A stretch of 64,000 nucleotides of DNA from Breviolum minutum Mf 1.05b.01 (Eukaryota > Sar > Dinophyceae > Suessiales > Symbiodiniaceae): NCBI GenBank assembly GCA_000507305.1, contig DF239794.1:228469-292468 (forward strand), written 5' to 3'. Below the pieces are notes generated by a model. It saw nothing but the letters and a program-made list of their open reading frames with translations. It did no database searches and was not told the DNA's origin. Position 1 is the first letter of the stretch. Each line of letters opens with the position of its first letter. Made by a program: the position numbers and the translations under genes. Shown piece by piece: positions 45,401-58,100 of this stretch.

Positions 45401-47801
45401 GTACCTGCATCTGGTATAGAAAACCAAATGCTATCGTCGTGAGAAACAAAGGAAGAGTAGATGATAAGAATAGATTCTAGAAGAATACTACCGTTGTACC
45501 TCCAAGCTTCCATCGAACATATCCTTGATGCTTCCAATCAGGGAAAAACCAAACACAGGCGGAATGTCAGCAACAGGTCGGCCATTGGCAGTGACGTAGA
45601 TCTGGCACGTAAAAAGGCAAAAAACATGAGTCAAATATGCCCAAATGATATCAAATTATCACAGATTGTCAGAAAACCATGTCTCAACTCGTGACTCTTG
45701 AGTATCACAAAACTGGTGGCAGTTTTGGACCTTGACTACTGCGCCAACTCCAGAATTACTGGACAAGAACCTGAGCAAATAGCACGAAGGTAGGGGGGCA
45801 TCAGGGACCTTATCGTTTATTGGCGTTGGATGGCGGCATTGGCTAAATCTGCAGCGAAGCTGCAAGAGCATTGTTGCCACCATCAGGAAGGGCAGACCCC
45901 AGCCTGCCAGGAGGATGCCAGTGAATTAAAAACCAGTTGCAGGGGCTCTAAATGTGAAACCTAGCTTCATGCCTCAGCCATATCCTCTAGCTGTGGTGGC
46001 ACAGCTGCAAAATGATTTTGTAAGTTGAATTGGAAACTGCACCTGGGAAACATATTCCAGAGTTAGATAGAGTTCGTAATTTTGTGTGTTCCTGACACTT
46101 CCAGGACCAAACAAAGAATGGTCTTGGAACAGTTTTTCCGGACTATTCATAGATACTAGTGTACATCTTTCAAATCATTCCAATGGATCCTGGAACTAGT
46201 GACCTAGTTGACACCATTGAAGCTTCTGTTGCAGCATGTTGCAGCTGAGGATCGGAAAGCTGGACGAATCCGAGGATGGAAGGCCAAGCACGACCGATCT
46301 GCAGACCCATCACCTGCATGGCAGGTGACTCATGCTTACCCCACAGCATGGGAGTTTTTTAGGGAAAGCTTACTTGGATTTACTTGGCCTGAAATTTAGC
46401 TTCGCGGTCAGCATGTTTCAACATGTTTCATCCTAGTTTTTCAACAAGCATTCCAGTATCATATCTATCTATCATGCATTCCAAGTCGTTCAAGAGTTTC
46501 AAGAGCTTCTTGGACTCTAGAGTCTCTAGAGGCCATGGGGCCAGGATTTACCAACTGTTTTGCAGAAATGTCTGAGAGTCTGAGACTGTGTATCTACGTA
46601 AAGGATCTTCTTCGAGATGATAGTATCTATAAGGGCTAGTAAGACTCCGAGATCATCCATTGTCAGAGTTATAAATGAAGCGGTCTATTTTTGAATGTCC
46701 GCATTTCTGAAAACTAACATGGGTTTGTAGATCACATGAGCTGCTCACATGGGCCTTGCCTTCGCGATAACTCCCATAGGTTCCAGTCTCTACCGCCAGA
46801 GACGTTGGTTCTGTTCTGGTTGACCCAGTTGAGGCCACAGAAGTCGACTGAGCATCGTGGCATGACTGGTGTCATGGAATGATTTGAACTTAACCCTTTT
46901 TATGACGGGTCAGAAGGCTATCAAGACCTGAGTCTAGAAAAGTCAGGTCCAACACTCCAACACTATTGATTTTGTCTTCGTGTTTCTACATATTTGTATG
47001 AACTGCGAACAAATCCCTTGTGCATCTGTCAAAGCTTGATGCTTGAAGCCGCCAAAATGTTGTCTTGCAACACATGGCCTGGCACATCTGCCTGGTCTCA
47101 ATCTTCTTAGGTCTTACAAGCGCGCTCATGCAAAACATCATCGACACCTTGGAGCAAGCCCAAGGACCCGGTTGCCGTGGTTGTCGCTCACACGTACCAC
47201 CCCAAGCTGCTTGCTCATTCTCTGCCAGGGCCCAGACCACGAATGAAGTCAAGCAAAGAAGCAATGCTAAGCCAGAGAGCGTCGCGTTGCTATAGTCCTT
47301 AGTGATCTCCGGAACGTCAACACTGCTACCATCTGCTACCCGTGGTGCCTGGTGTCTCACATGATCTCGCATGCAGGACTCGCGGCTCAGCTGAGTTTTG
47401 GTTTGTTTGGATAGGACGGGGTTTCAGCTCAAAGTGATATGCTACAAGCCCATCAACCGAGCATCTTCGAAGGGGGGCGGGCAAGCTCCAACGTTTTGCA
47501 ACGAGCTTTGAAGCTTGTTGTTGACCTTGGCGACCAACACCAGGAGTAGCAGCACTAATGGTAGGAATGCAGAACTCACTTTAGCGCTAGTAATTCTTAA
47601 CAGTTTATGCCTATGTCTCTCTCTCTCTCTCTCTCTATTATGCCCATGTCTATGACAATATGACAATGTCATCCATGCCTTCGTCCTAAGCGAAAGGACT
47701 GTGAACATGATCCAGGAAGGGTGCTGGGTTCCAAACCATTTCCATACCCCTGGCAATGAGCAAGGCATGACCAGCCACTCCAAGTGCGTCCTTGTAGGTT
47801 C
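42410..47801 (-). CDS. Multi-pass membrane protein with PqiA-like module
   Basis: Supported exons: 47748-47801 (TYKDALGVAGHALLIAR), 47526-47578 (membrane segment FLPLVLLLLVLVAK), 47148-47297 (50 codons, LSGLALLLCLTSFVVWALA), 46215-46313 (33 codons), about 45770-45912 (WGLPFLMVATMLLQL), 45072-45147 (VYALGLLIICFSGLWPYIKP, GC donor), about 44850-44966 (MMCWFMPPKHLSIEKRQGLL, NFLDAFGKWSLVD), about 44510-44615 (CLVILLIVITSLP), 44185-44255 (FVMVLFMVAFKFDLAAAWIT), about 43690-43860 (ELISLSSFLVATFMSLICGH) and about 42410-42540 with a basic C-terminal tail and stop. WPYxK, then CWFxPP, then FGKWSLVD is the order I know from paraquat-inducible-A-like membrane proteins of protists. Role unknown; probably an integral membrane transport or lipid-linked protein. 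Confidence 0.5.
47616..47637. repeat. TC microsatellite
   Basis: Eleven TC units in the first supported intron of the membrane protein gene. Confidence 0.8.
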
Positions 47802-48209
47802 CTCAATTCCAAAATGCAAAATCCAAAGAGTTTGTTACACCTAGTTATGTGACTAACTTGACAAGCAAAGGAACACACCTTTTGCAGCAAAAACACCAAG
47901 AAGGAGGGCCACAGCAGAGTTGATCAAATGATCCACATCATGCTCCAAATCTTGCCCTTGGTGCAATGCATTGCGATCTTAAGATTTTTGCATGAAACTT
48001 GCGCCCATCTCAGCTCTGTCGTTCCAAGGCACCACTGCGAGGCGTGAGCTTTGTGGAGATTTGCTTGGCATCTATATCGCATTGTAGTGCCGCAGCAGCA
48101 TCGATGCCTGAGAGTTGAAAGTCATTATTAAAAAAGGACAATCTATGAATCTATGTGACAGTTGGCAACAGTTGCCTACGCTATATCTTTAAATGGATTT
48201 TGATCTTCA

Positions 48210-50880
48210 TCATGAACCATCACCATCACCATCTTCATCACCATCATCGTCGCCATTCATGGTCCTCTTCAAGCTTTCAAGCCTTTCAGCTTCTAGTTCA
48301 TCCATCCCCTTTACTGTAATGAATACCTAGGACCTGCAATAGACCATCTAATCAAATCCTAAATTCTTACATCATCCATGATCTTCCAAGATTGCACCTG
48401 GAGCCACGCAGCCCATCTCACCCAATTGATCAGCACCCAGTGGTGCTAACTTACTGCCGTTGATTGCCTCAGTTTCTACAGCACCCGATCCCAACAACAT
48501 CCCACAACTCATGGTGCTTTTAAACTCAGCCCCTGCAGCAAAGGGGCAAGAAATCCCAAAGCTCCAACGGAGAAATCAGACCTGAAACAAATGCCATGTT
48601 GATGGCAGTATAAGAACTAATAGAATCTAATGGACACGTACATGTCGATCATCTTCTATCCTGAATTCTGACATGAGAGATGAAGATGGTTTGCAACGCT
48701 TGCACGGATCTTTAAATCTTTTCGGCTGCATGTGGAAACAGTCCGTTTCACTCTGCAACTCGGCTGCCTATCTGATACTACGCATACTTGCATATACTTG
48801 CATATCTGGTGGATGGAAATCATGCATGCCTGTGCCCAAGTCTAAATTTTCTTCAAGGCGGCCCCCCAAGTCTCACCAAACACATCTCAACTCCCGACCC
48901 CAAGCTCGTGCCAGTTGAGTTTTGGCCAAAGATCATGGCCAAACTCGTGGTGAAGGTCTCTTTGAGCTCGTCTCCAGAAATTGTACCATGCGGCTTTACG
49001 CCCACAGTGAGCCTGCATATGCAAGTTGCTCTTGACTCGACTCGAGTTGTGTTTCTTCCCTGTGAAGTTGAAGAAATGTTCGTCCCGCAACTAAAAATGC
49101 CATAAACATCCATAAACCAACCCCTTCCCCTTGAATTGGATTGGGATTGCAGAATGATACAAAAATTGCCCCTTTGGATCCCACTGGAGGAGGTTTCAGT
49201 TGAATCCCAAACCCCAGCCTGGCTTGCACTGCCAAATGTGCCAAAGAGAGGAGAAACTGCAGCTCTTGAGGGGTCGGGCTGTAAAAGTCCATGGCACTCA
49301 CAGAATTCAAGTGACCTCCACTGCCAAAAACAAACTTTGGCTGGCCGAACTGCTCACACGTTAGATCATTGGACTCGAGTGGCATGGAGGTTTCATTGCT
49401 ACATGCTGCATCCTTCAAGGATGTTCATGTTGTGCCACACGAAATGCTTGGCCTGGATTCCTGGATGCCATTGGAAACCCTTTTTTGGGTGCAAGTAGTG
49501 CAGATAAGGAGCTGAAAGACGCACTCTCAACGGTAATGTTGAAGCGTCCAAGGTTGTCAATGTTCACGATCTGACACCAAAAAAAAAGTCCATGATAGTC
49601 CATGCTTCCCCTCTGCAAACAGTCAAGCCAGCCCAATGGCATAATTTTAGTGTCAACATTTCACAAAGGAACACACTTTCCCTAATTCCTTGTACCTCGG
49701 TCAATGGTAGTGTCACCAAGGAGTTCAAGGACAGATTGCCATCTGTACCAAGGAAATGTTCAAGGAGGGCATTTGCACCTCACATCTCGTCATGCAGCTG
49801 CAACAGGACACCATGCTTTTGTCAAACAAAAGTTCACAAAACCCAAAGTGATGGGACATGATGTGACATGAAAAGATTGAACATGACGGCATGAGTACGT
49901 GTGGCTCGCATCGTTCTACCTTCTACTGTAGCTCCTACGCTATGAACCCCTCTTGTTGTTCATCATTCCGAGTTGCTGTTCGGAGATCGCTGATTCCTGA
50001 GCAAATCAGAACCAAGGGTATACCCCCCGCCTGGTCGTGACGCAATGTTGCATGCATAATTGATGCCAAAAACACTATACGACACCTTGGGACACAATCT
50101 GATGGCTAGAACGATGGACTTTCTGTCTGTATATAAGGGTGCTGGTATCTTTTGCATCCACATGCCTTCGAACGCACCACGACTGAGTAGGCAGAATTGC
50201 AAATACTCGATATATATATATATATATGTATGCATACAGTATTACACACATATTAGTAGGCCATGTATGCACTTTATTACTCCAATGACCATGAAGAGGG
50301 CCGTCCTAGTGCTTCCTTCTTGAATTTATAAGGGAGTGTGGAAAGATTGCCAAGCTGCCCCAAAACCTTCGTCACCACACTGTGTAAGAGTTCCTTGGAA
50401 GAGTCGCGTGGGAACAAGGATTGTTTGACGTCGTTCTTTCTACATTACGTTACGCTACATGCGCACATGAAGGAATTGGAATCGCCATCACCCTTATCCA
50501 ACCACCAGCATGAACCCCAACAGCGGCAGCTGCAGCAGCACCAGCACAAGTACCTACAAGTGTGGTTCTCCTTCTGGGATCTGTTGCTATGACACACTGG
50601 AACAGCAGGTGTCTTCCAAAATGATTTCATACTGTTTGTAACTTAAAAAACTTGAAAATCATCTTGTTTGTATGTGTTTGTTGCTATCATCGATCATTAT
50701 ATATTCTATCTTGTTGTTCTCGGACACATCTCCTTGACTTTGGACTTGGCAACCCAGGACCGTCAGGCCAAACACTGCAATAGGGGATAGATAATTGCTT
50801 GTTTTGTACCCCAAAATATATCCAAATCTACCACACTTAGAGGAATCCAATGCCACTGGGATGAAAGGGCCTTCCAACAT
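48210..50880 (-). CDS. Unknown, probably extracytoplasmic protein gene
   Basis: Supported exons: about 50780-50880 (FIPVALDSSKCGRFGYILGY), 49696-49778 (ANALLEHFLGTDGNLSLNSL), about 49490-49570 (IVNIDNLGRFNITVESASFS), about 49165-49300 (MDFYSPTPQELQFLLSLAHL), 48877-49090 (71 codons with NIS, NTT and NST glycosylation sequons and CGTNISSTSQGRNTT, ATCICRLTVGVKPHGTISGD), 48455-48532 (AEFKSTMSCGMLLGSGAVET) and 48210-48313 (MDELEAERLESLKRTMNGDD, ending in an Asp/Gly tail and TGA). The last two exons join in exact phase across a 141-nt intron. Sequons and cysteines suggest a secreted or lumenal part; the acidic tail would be cytosolic or calcium binding. Family unknown. Some upstream exons could belong to the next gene. 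Confidence 0.42.
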
Positions 50881-51859
50881 CCTCCAACCTTCATAGTCGT
50901 CAATCCTCTGAAGCTAGCACCATACACACACGTATAGCACATACAGTGTATACATAATTAGAGCACATCCCCTCATTCGGCATGACTTTCTCCGATGCTA
51001 AGTAGTTCCATCAGCCTCACCATTCGGTGAGTGTGGCGGAGATCTTGCGGCACCCGCGCAAACTCTCCGATCTCACTGATTCCGACATACGAGCAAAACA
51101 AATCGAATCGATGATGTTTCACAAATCAATGCTGTAGAGTGGTTAGAGATGGATAGAGTGTAAATTGATATAAAATGTTTGGAAATGATATAGTGCACCA
51201 ACAGGCATGGGAGATCGTGAGAGCATTGCACCGCAGCAAAGCGAGTGCAGTGGTCGATCTGCGAAGTCTGACTGCTACTTGCAGAAACTTCTTGTATGGA
51301 GGATATTCCGTACGCATTTCTACGCTGCATCACGGGGTGGCTGCTCAGAAGCCAAGGCTTCTGTTGCCATGTGTCGCTCAACTCAACCATCCTCAGTTGT
51401 CAGCTCTGCATGAATGCATTCAGTGGAAAGCGTCACTGACACAAGACAATACAAGACACCTCGATAGACAGCGAAACGATTTCAACTGGTAGATCATTTT
51501 CAGCTGCGTTCTCTCTGCTTATCTGGTGGTACATGGTGGTTGTCAATTTGTTTCAAGTCTCAAAATCCAAATGACTGATGTGGCCAAAGCTGCTACATGT
51601 TGAGTGTCAAGGAATGTCACAGCTTTAGCGGCCCCAGCCCCATGCAATTAAACTGCCTAGGGGCAACACGTTGGTGGCACAAACAGCAATATGGCATCAT
51701 CGCGCCTTCACACAGCGCAAGCCGACATGCCGACATGCGTGTGCATGTTGCTTCTGCCTGCTACCTCTCTGCCACTTTTTGCCATGACCTACTCTCAAGT
51801 CTAGCTGGATATGACAGGTGTATACAAAGGCCTCGTCTGACTTGGCCCAGGCCCCACAA

Positions 51860-51958
51860 GATCCCACAAGAAACTGAAGGTATGCAAAGCCGCCCTCTGA
51901 ATCCGTTTCGAGCCTCTCAAGGCCCATGACGATTATCAATGTTCCTGGACTCCTAGGC
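51860..51958 (-). CDS. Candidate exon, unknown gene
   Basis: After a TTGCCAG acceptor the frame reads PRSPGTLIIVMGLERLETDS then EGGFAYLQFLVGSCGAWAK. It lies just downstream of the channel gene and may be the start region of the gene at 48-50.9 kb. The donor is uncertain. Confidence 0.35.
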
Positions 51959-52139
51959 CTGGCAACACACCCATGAAACCAAAAAAATATGATTAACATC
52001 ATGAGTCATGAGTCAGAATGAGTCAAAAAGTCACTGGTGATCATGGTGGCGCAATTGCTAAACCAATTGGCAAACCATTGTCAAAGTGATTTCTTTATAT
52101 ATATATATACATAGGTTTCATGGTTCCAATTATTTGAGA

Positions 52140-55100
52140 AGTGCCGGGCCTGCCATGGCCTGCCCACAGAGTTTGAGTGATGTACTTCGTGATGCATTGA
52201 ATGACGTCTGGATCTGGGAGTCCATCCTGCACTGGCCAAACCTACAGATGCTCCGGGTGCACTGAAGGTTCCCACTGGCATCCTGACAGGCTTGGTTTCA
52301 CTGGAAAGCCGGTGTCCAACTGGCCGGCTGTTACCACCACTGGAAGATGATCTGCGGCTCATTCGGGTGCTGAAACGAGGCGGAGGCCGGTGAAAGGCTC
52401 CCAATTGAGTTTCGGATTCCGCGCTTGCGAGATCATTCCTTGTCTGGTTGTCAGCAAACTGCAACAAAATACCTGTACTGTATCCATGCTGACTAGCAGT
52501 CTAGCGTTTTAGCCACCCGTTCATTCTGCAGCTGAGCCACGGGATTCCCGACAATTTTGAAGGCATCCGAGAACTTTTGCGGTTGGCTAGACCCAAGGGT
52601 TCGGCGCTTGCGAGATCATTCCTTGTCTGGTTGTCAGCAAACTGAACACAATCCCCGTACTGCATCCATGCTGACTAGCTGTCTAGTGTTTAGAGCTTTT
52701 TAACACCCATTCGTTCTGCTTCTTTGCAGCTGAGCCACGGGATTCCCGACAATTTTGAAGGCATCCGAGAACTTTTGCGGTTGGCTGGACCCATGCTACT
52801 CGAAGACTCCCGTGCAGATGTCGGAAGGGAATGGAGAAGCCTTTCCAACTTACCAAGAGATCGTTTCAGGGCAGCCTCAGTAGCCTGAAGAACCATTTGC
52901 TCCACTTGTGCCACTGCGGCGGAGGCTACAGTTGCTGTGCCGCCTGGAGTGGCTTCAGTGGCATCCCTTACATCTCCCTCATGCCTGGCGTCTGCTTTCA
53001 ATCCATCCTCAGGGACCCAGTTGTCAGCAACAACGATTGCGAACCCTTGCTAGCTACTGCCAAACAATCTGCTGCGTATGGAGTTACAATCCTTGTGGCA
53101 GAATTGTTGCTCCAAAGATCATACCCAAAAGGTTCTCAATAAAAATAATGAGATCTAAAGAGTAGTCAGTGGTCGAGATGAATATTCATGGTGAATTCAC
53201 ACCATTCAAAGAACAACTTATTGATAACATCCATTCTAGCCAAATTTTTGTTTCAACAAAAAAAAACTGGCCCGTGCCTTCATTTGGATTGGCAATGTGG
53301 GGGCAAACATTGATGCACAAATGTTGCTAGGGTGTGGCCGTTCAGGTAATTCAACTTCAACCAACTTGGAGACAGCGAGGGCGATTTCTTCAACATCTTC
53401 TGTGAAACCCGTTGCTTCAGGAGGTTTTTCTGGCATTGGCCCTCTGAACTCCGCGAGAGAATGGGACCGGGAGCCTGAGGGGCCATTGAGCACGCAATTT
53501 TCCTTCAGAAGGGCCTCCAAGGCGAGGTTGCTGTACTCCTCAGGAATTGGATTTCATTGATCCAAGCGCACGCGATCCCTCTGTTCATATCATGCTCGAG
53601 GTCTTTTGAACATAGTGGAAGTAGATCCCACAAAAGATTTAAATGAAAAACAAACCAATCAAAGAAAATTCATGCAAATGGCTACAAGACCAGGAATCTA
53701 TTTGCTGAAATAAGAATTCGAACTGCTCCCGGACAATGTGGTACAAGTCATCCTGCATCTCCAAAGACCGCAACATGTTGTACTTGACAAAACGAGGTGC
53801 TGTTTTGGAATCGTGAACCCAACGGCTCAAAGCAGCAATAAATTCAGAACTTTCAATTTCACCCATACCAGTGGTGTCGATCATGTCGAACAACTGGCGC
53901 AAATCTGCTTCATCAATGTCCATGACACGCAAACGACTCTGGAACTCTGGGTCCTTGCGGGCCCCAGCCACCAATTCCTCAAAAGATACAAGGCCGCTGC
54001 CGTCCTCGTCCATACGTTCAAACATCTTCTGCAACACTTTCTGGTCATTTGCAAGGTCAACCTCCAAATCCTCTGCCAAATTGAGCACATCCCGCTGCCG
54101 AGCTTCTGCGAATGTGTCAACAACTACCTCATCATTGGTTCCAGCGACGACTGTTCATGCGCATTCGTATTTGCTAGAAATTTAGGGATCATGTCCAACA
54201 TCTCGCAAGTCGCAAGCTCAATTGAGCTGTTTAGAACCTTGTGAGATTTTGTTCTAATCACATCATCTTTCGCCATCCGCTTCCGCCAACCCCCCCAACC
54301 CGCATTTCAGCTTGCGCAGGCATCAGTTTCATACAGTACACAGTCGCGGGCTTTTCGTGGCGGATCTTGTGAAAACAAATGTGTTTGTCCATGCTCAACT
54401 TCATCAATCAGTTCCGACAACCAAACTACAAGGAAACAAACTACCCGCTAACGACTCGTATATATAGATGGCTTAAATGGATTTTGGTGGCTTGTCCCAG
54501 CGGCTGAAAATGCTCGCGGGTTCGTAGGGGCGGCTACTTTCGGAACCAGACTTGGAGAGAGATTAAGACGTTTGATCCTGGCGATTTACTATTAACCCTG
54601 ACTCCTTCGCAACATGAACATTAGCCGAGCAGTATCTTAGCAATGTACTTAAACAACATCTCCCGTTTCGTACTCATGGATTACAAAACAATGTGGTACG
54701 ATGCAAGTTAGAAACGTATTTATAAATATGATCGATGATGTTTCAATATGTTTTATGTTTGTCATGTATTTTTCAAAAGACACATATGCGTGTAGACCCT
54801 GTCGGCTTTCACAGACCTTTTGCCAGAGACCGGTGTGACAAACACTTTCGCGGATCTTTCGCGGCCTGCATTTGAGCTTTCGCGGCGCCATCTGAAAATG
54901 ACAGCCTTTTCGTCGCTGCTCACTTGGGAATCCCTCCTGTGGCATAGGTTGGGGCGTGTGGGCGCACTTGGTTTGCACAAACCGATGGGGGTGGCTCTGC
55001 AGACTTCATAAACTATAGTTTCCGCAATAAAAAAAATCCAGCACAGGGCCTCGGAAGTTTCCTTTTGAGAAAAGAATTGCCATTTTGGGTTCGAATTTTT

Positions 55101-58100
55101 TTGCTGTTCGCCAAGCCTGTCGTTCATGGTGCAAACCCTTTAGGTTGTGTTTTAGTCTCCCAGGTCAAATGCCAACAAGTTTTCATTTGCGCGGTATTGA
55201 CACTGTTCAAACGCTTGGTGGGCAGAGCATGAGCAATCACATGAGCAGAGGTGTGAAACGCGTCGTTTCGTGTACATTATTGGACTCGGTTAGCTCAAGT
55301 GCCCTTCGGCACCCGTGGGCAGGGTTTTGTTTGCAGCTTGCTTTATGGACGCCCCATCTGAATCTGTTTTCAACTTTTGCTCCAGAAACGGGCACTGAAT
55401 CCATGCTGCTTCATCAAATGCTGTCTGCGGGTGTCTACATGTCAGTTGCTTTCTGGCACAGCAAAAACATAGAAATGACGCTCAACCCTGTGCCGCATGC
55501 ATCACTGAGGGCCGAAAGACGACAGAGGTGTCGCAAACAACAATGTAATCCATTAAGGTCCCAACATACTAAAATCCATGACAGATGCGGACTGTAAGGG
55601 GGGTCTTTCTTTGCCCTGACGGCGTGTTACCGCGAAGGTCCGGCAGGTGCATTGGTCTTAGCTAATACGCAGGCGACATGTTCAATTTGGAAATAGTTTT
55701 GGTTTAACCTTCGAGCAGCTGACCATGGTCTGTTTTCCGGCTCCTCCTTGACAATAACTTTTGGGAATGTCAAATTTTCTTACACGGACAAAAAGCAATA
55801 AATGCTTACTACAAGGAGCAACAGAAATGGGTGGCACCAGTTTGGCCTTGCACGCAAAGCCACTAGTGATTCTGACTGGCAGCAACGCAAAATTGTTTCC
55901 AGCTCTTAGATTGACGGGTTCCCCGGAGTGCTGTTCTCCGGCTTAGTTTGTTAGATAAAATCTTCAAAAGTGACTTCGACAAGCATATATTTTTTTTTGG
56001 CTCGCAGGTAAGCAACTCCGGAGGTTGTTTCAACCTGAACTAGAGAGTAAAGTGACTGGTGAAACGTCTCCTGGCAACTGTACGCAAGAAGAGGGCAAGG
56101 AAACGACGGAGAGTGGGGTAGCAGGGGAATGTAGATCGTGAATGGGAGAGAGTGGTGTAGAGTGAAGTACCTGAAAGGCAGCGTGGCGGGCAAGCAAAAT
56201 AGCCAAAGACATGATGGGTATCGGTAGAAAAACAACTACGAGAATATGAAATATCTAGTCCCTCAAGTAGGTTAAGTCCATATTGATAACCTTGTTCAAT
56301 CCAACCATGTAAATAGCAGTTTGGCCATTGAGTACAAACTAAACAAAAAAGGCGCATTGAAGTGGGGTATCTAAGACGTATTTCCTTCGACCGAGCACAG
56401 TACCAAAAAACATGTTTAGCTGTTTCATCTTGTTTCTTGACAAAAGGGGCAAGTAGGGCCAGAAGCAAGATTGGATTTGAAAAGGCGTTGCGTATGATCA
56501 AGGGATCCTATAAGAACGTGATGGGCAACTGGAAACAGGAGGTAACTTCTGCTTCATTCTTTCCAAGTTCACCACAAGAAAAGTTCACCGCAAGAGAGTA
56601 CATACCCCTGTAATAATGGCAAGAAAATGGGCATTGTGTTTCTTGATGAGGTGGCAAACTTCCTCAACCTGTTTTTCCGGAATATGCAACACCGGAAAAG
56701 AACGTGCAATGGCTGCATCACGACGACTTTTGGATTTGAGCCATGCTTGACACTGTTTTTCTCGCCATGCCACTCTGATTCTACGCAAGGCCGAGTCCAA
56801 GTAGTCATTGTTCGATCCTATTTGGCAGGACAGATTTTTAGAGGGCCCCACAGGGCCGCGAGCACTTGCTACGTCTGAGGTCATTGCCACCTGGGAATTT
56901 GTCAGGTTTTTGCAAGGACGAATGTAACGCAGAAAATGAGATGCACAGGTTTTTGACAGAGCTTTGCGGCCGTTCAAGAAAAGGCCGCCACTGGCCTTAG
57001 TGGCAAAAACTGTCGCTGCAAGTCTGGCCTTGAGATTTGCGGCGACCGGCAGTTGGCTGATTTTTATAGTTCGTTTATGGGCCTCAGTCTGCCGGGCCTC
57101 ATCTTCAGGAGTTTGTTTTTATAAGTGATCCAAGAGAGACACCCAAAACCTGCAAAGAATCTTTCGGGGTGAACCCAGCTGCAATGAGTGCCTCGCAGTC
57201 GTCTGATCGCCCCCAAAATTGAAACTTCCCCACATGTGTCCGCAAGCGACACGTTTGTTCAACTGGCGCCACTCCTTCAACCAAAGGTTAAGGTCAGAAA
57301 TACTAGGACCTGACTAAGGCCGACCGGTCATTGGGTGCAAACAGGCTGGAGTTTACGAATCACCGGATCGAGAACAGAGGCCATACAGTAAGGGCTTTCC
57401 AGGGTTCCCCTTACTTGCAGCAATACCGGGCAACGCTGAAAGAGGCACTCTTTCCAAAAGAAATCCTACGCGTTCCTCCAATAATGCTCTGACCACACCT
57501 GCTGGGACTCCGGCCTTCCTTAATAGTGGCCGAGCTGTTGCCCAATCTGTGCAATCAAAGGCTTTGCAAAATTGAAGGACACTCCAAAGGGCCTCATCTC
57601 ACTTTCTCCTTCATTTTGCCACGAGAGCAGTAGAGAATCTCTTCCCAACTCTGGAAGCCCTCCTGCCTGATCAGGAGGGTTCTTCGGCATGGTTGCAACA
57701 TGCAACAGGCCAACCAAGCTGAAAGATTTCGTCTTGTCTTTTGTCCTTTTTGATGCTGTCGCGCACTTGCATTGTAATGACACTGTTTAGACGCTTTGTG
57801 AGCGGAGCATGCGCTAGAACTCATCGCATGAAAAGATGTCGAAAAATGCCGTTTCGTTTACATCATTGTTCATTCATATGACGTCATCCACCTCTCCAGC
57901 CAAATCTAGGGATCCATATGCAAAGTCATAAGGCCAAAATCAAAGGCGAGGCAATCACGTCTCTACTCTCATTATATATGTTCAATCACGTATAGGTGGG
58001 GGGTTGGGATGCCAGTGCTGTGGGGGCACTGGTTGATAAGTTTCTGCATGATTCTGCATGAGGTTGTGATCGACTATGGTTTTTGATGGTTTTTGCCAGA

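Noticed and set aside
46208-46399. Plus-strand frame LLLQHVAAEDRKAGRIRGWK
   Set aside because: It looks protein-like, but the minus frame at 46215-46313 is exactly 33 codons between good splice sites in the correct phase for its neighbours.
51175-51492. Plus-strand 105-codon frame
   Set aside because: Open on both strands with neither side supported by splice sites; left unassigned.
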